From Candidatus Methanomethylophilaceae archaeon (GTDB taxonomy: Archaea; Thermoplasmatota; Thermoplasmata; Methanomassiliicoccales; Methanomethylophilaceae): 32,144 bases of DNA. The notes beneath the pieces were generated by a model, which saw nothing but the letters and a program-made list of their open reading frames with translations, made no database searches and had not been told where the DNA came from. A program made the translations under genes and the position numbers. The DNA is taken from positions 1-32,144 of the forward strand of contig JAFWTC010000065.1 in the NCBI GenBank assembly GCA_017519045.1, in the 5' to 3' direction. Positions within the stretch are counted from its first letter, which is position 1; every line of letters starts with the position of its first letter. Below, one piece after another: positions 31,706 through 32,144 of this stretch.

Positions 31706-32144
31706 ATGGCCTCATCCATGAACGGCTCCCAATTCCTGATGCTCTGCGCCACCATCCTCGCCCTAGGAGTGATAGGTACGCTCGTGCTCAACTCCGACCC
31801 GGACTACTTCATAGGGTTCGAGCTGGACGTCACCGGGGACGAGGGGATCGAGAGCATAGACGGGACGGGGCACTACTGCACCGACGACTTCGTGGTCCTG
31901 TACGCGAACGTCAGGGACGGATACGTCTTCGAAGGCTGGTATGACGAGGACGGCGGCATCCTGTGCAGGGACGAGGAATACGATTTCTACGCCGAGAACA
32001 TGAAATACTATGCGAAGACCACGAGGGGCGCCTACGTGGAGATAATCCGCATGGACGGGCTCATCACGTCCGACAGCCAGACATACAGGCTGGGGGAGAC
32101 CGCGACGGCCGTCGCCCTGACCTGCGGGAATGATATGCCCTCGT
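31706..32144 (+). CDS. Membrane-anchored extracellular protein, partial (runs off right edge)
   Basis: An open frame from ATG 31706 to the window edge (146 complete codons) with no stop. An N-terminal hydrophobic segment, about residues 9-28 (QFLMLCATILALGVIGTLVL), acts as a signal anchor. The exported part contains VRDGYVFEGWYDEDGG followed by YYAKT, resembling the InlB B-repeat (Listeria-Bacteroides repeat) often found in surface proteins of gut archaea and bacteria. Acidic composition fits an outside location. It has its own promoter after the feo operon. Function unknown, probably surface or adhesion; this is inferred from one repeat-like unit. Confidence 0.75.
   Translation, partial: MASSMNGSQFLMLCATILALGVIGTLVLNSDPDYFIGFELDVTGDEGIESIDGTGHYCTDDFVVLYANVRDGYVFEGWYDEDGGILCRDEEYDFYAENMKYYAKTTRGAYVEIIRMDGLITSDSQTYRLGETATAVALTCGNDMPS

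Overview
The window reads as archaeal, most likely a GC-rich member of the Thermoplasmatota close to the Methanomassiliicoccales (Methanomethylophilaceae). This placement is inferred from several signs: an archaeal replication factor C small subunit; archaeal box A (TATA-like) elements sitting 22-30 nt before start codons with no room for a leader; a two-FeoA/FeoB iron operon behind TTAGG-N4-CCTAA operators; many Sel1-repeat proteins; and an in-frame UAG inside an otherwise intact enzyme gene, as expected where UAG can encode pyrrolysine. No 16S rRNA, tRNA or pyl gene is present to prove it.

Layout. Bases 1-17307 (+) are the 3' part of one giant non-ribosomal peptide synthetase (NRPS) gene, over 5,760 codons in the window and open at the left edge. 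The domain order is [A-end]-T, C-A-T-E, then four C-A-T modules, then a terminal C domain with no thioesterase or reductase. A 14-helix drug/metabolite exporter (17280-18800, -) is encoded tail-to-tail and overlaps the NRPS end by 28 bp. Next is a cysteine hydrolase of the isochorismatase/nicotinamidase fold (18833-19351, -) interrupted by UAG at codon 68. It is divergent from rfcS (19436-20512, +). An operon on the minus strand runs from 25715 to about 20400: three Sel1-repeat proteins, a phenylacetate-CoA-ligase-like enzyme and an inositol-monophosphatase-family phosphatase, with 4-22 bp overlaps between the first four genes and an 8-bp gap before the last. A fourth Sel1-repeat gene (26073 onward, +) converges on formate-tetrahydrofolate ligase fhs (26799-28472, -). 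The right end holds the iron uptake genes feoA, feoA, feoB and a Cys-rich membrane peptide (28585-31692, +), then the start of a membrane-anchored surface protein that leaves the window.

How the parts relate. The NRPS and the exporter plausibly form a make-and-export pair for a peptide with at least one D-residue. Near-identical patches shared between modules suggest that the NRPS evolves by internal gene conversion, including the substrate-pocket region of two adenylation domains. Both feo promoters carry the same two-operator layout, indicating joint metal-responsive repression. Two convergent gene pairs (rfcS/phosphatase and Sel1/fhs) lack the expected TAA/TGA stops, and their open frames end only at UAG. 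This is either a real feature of the genome or a local sequence defect.
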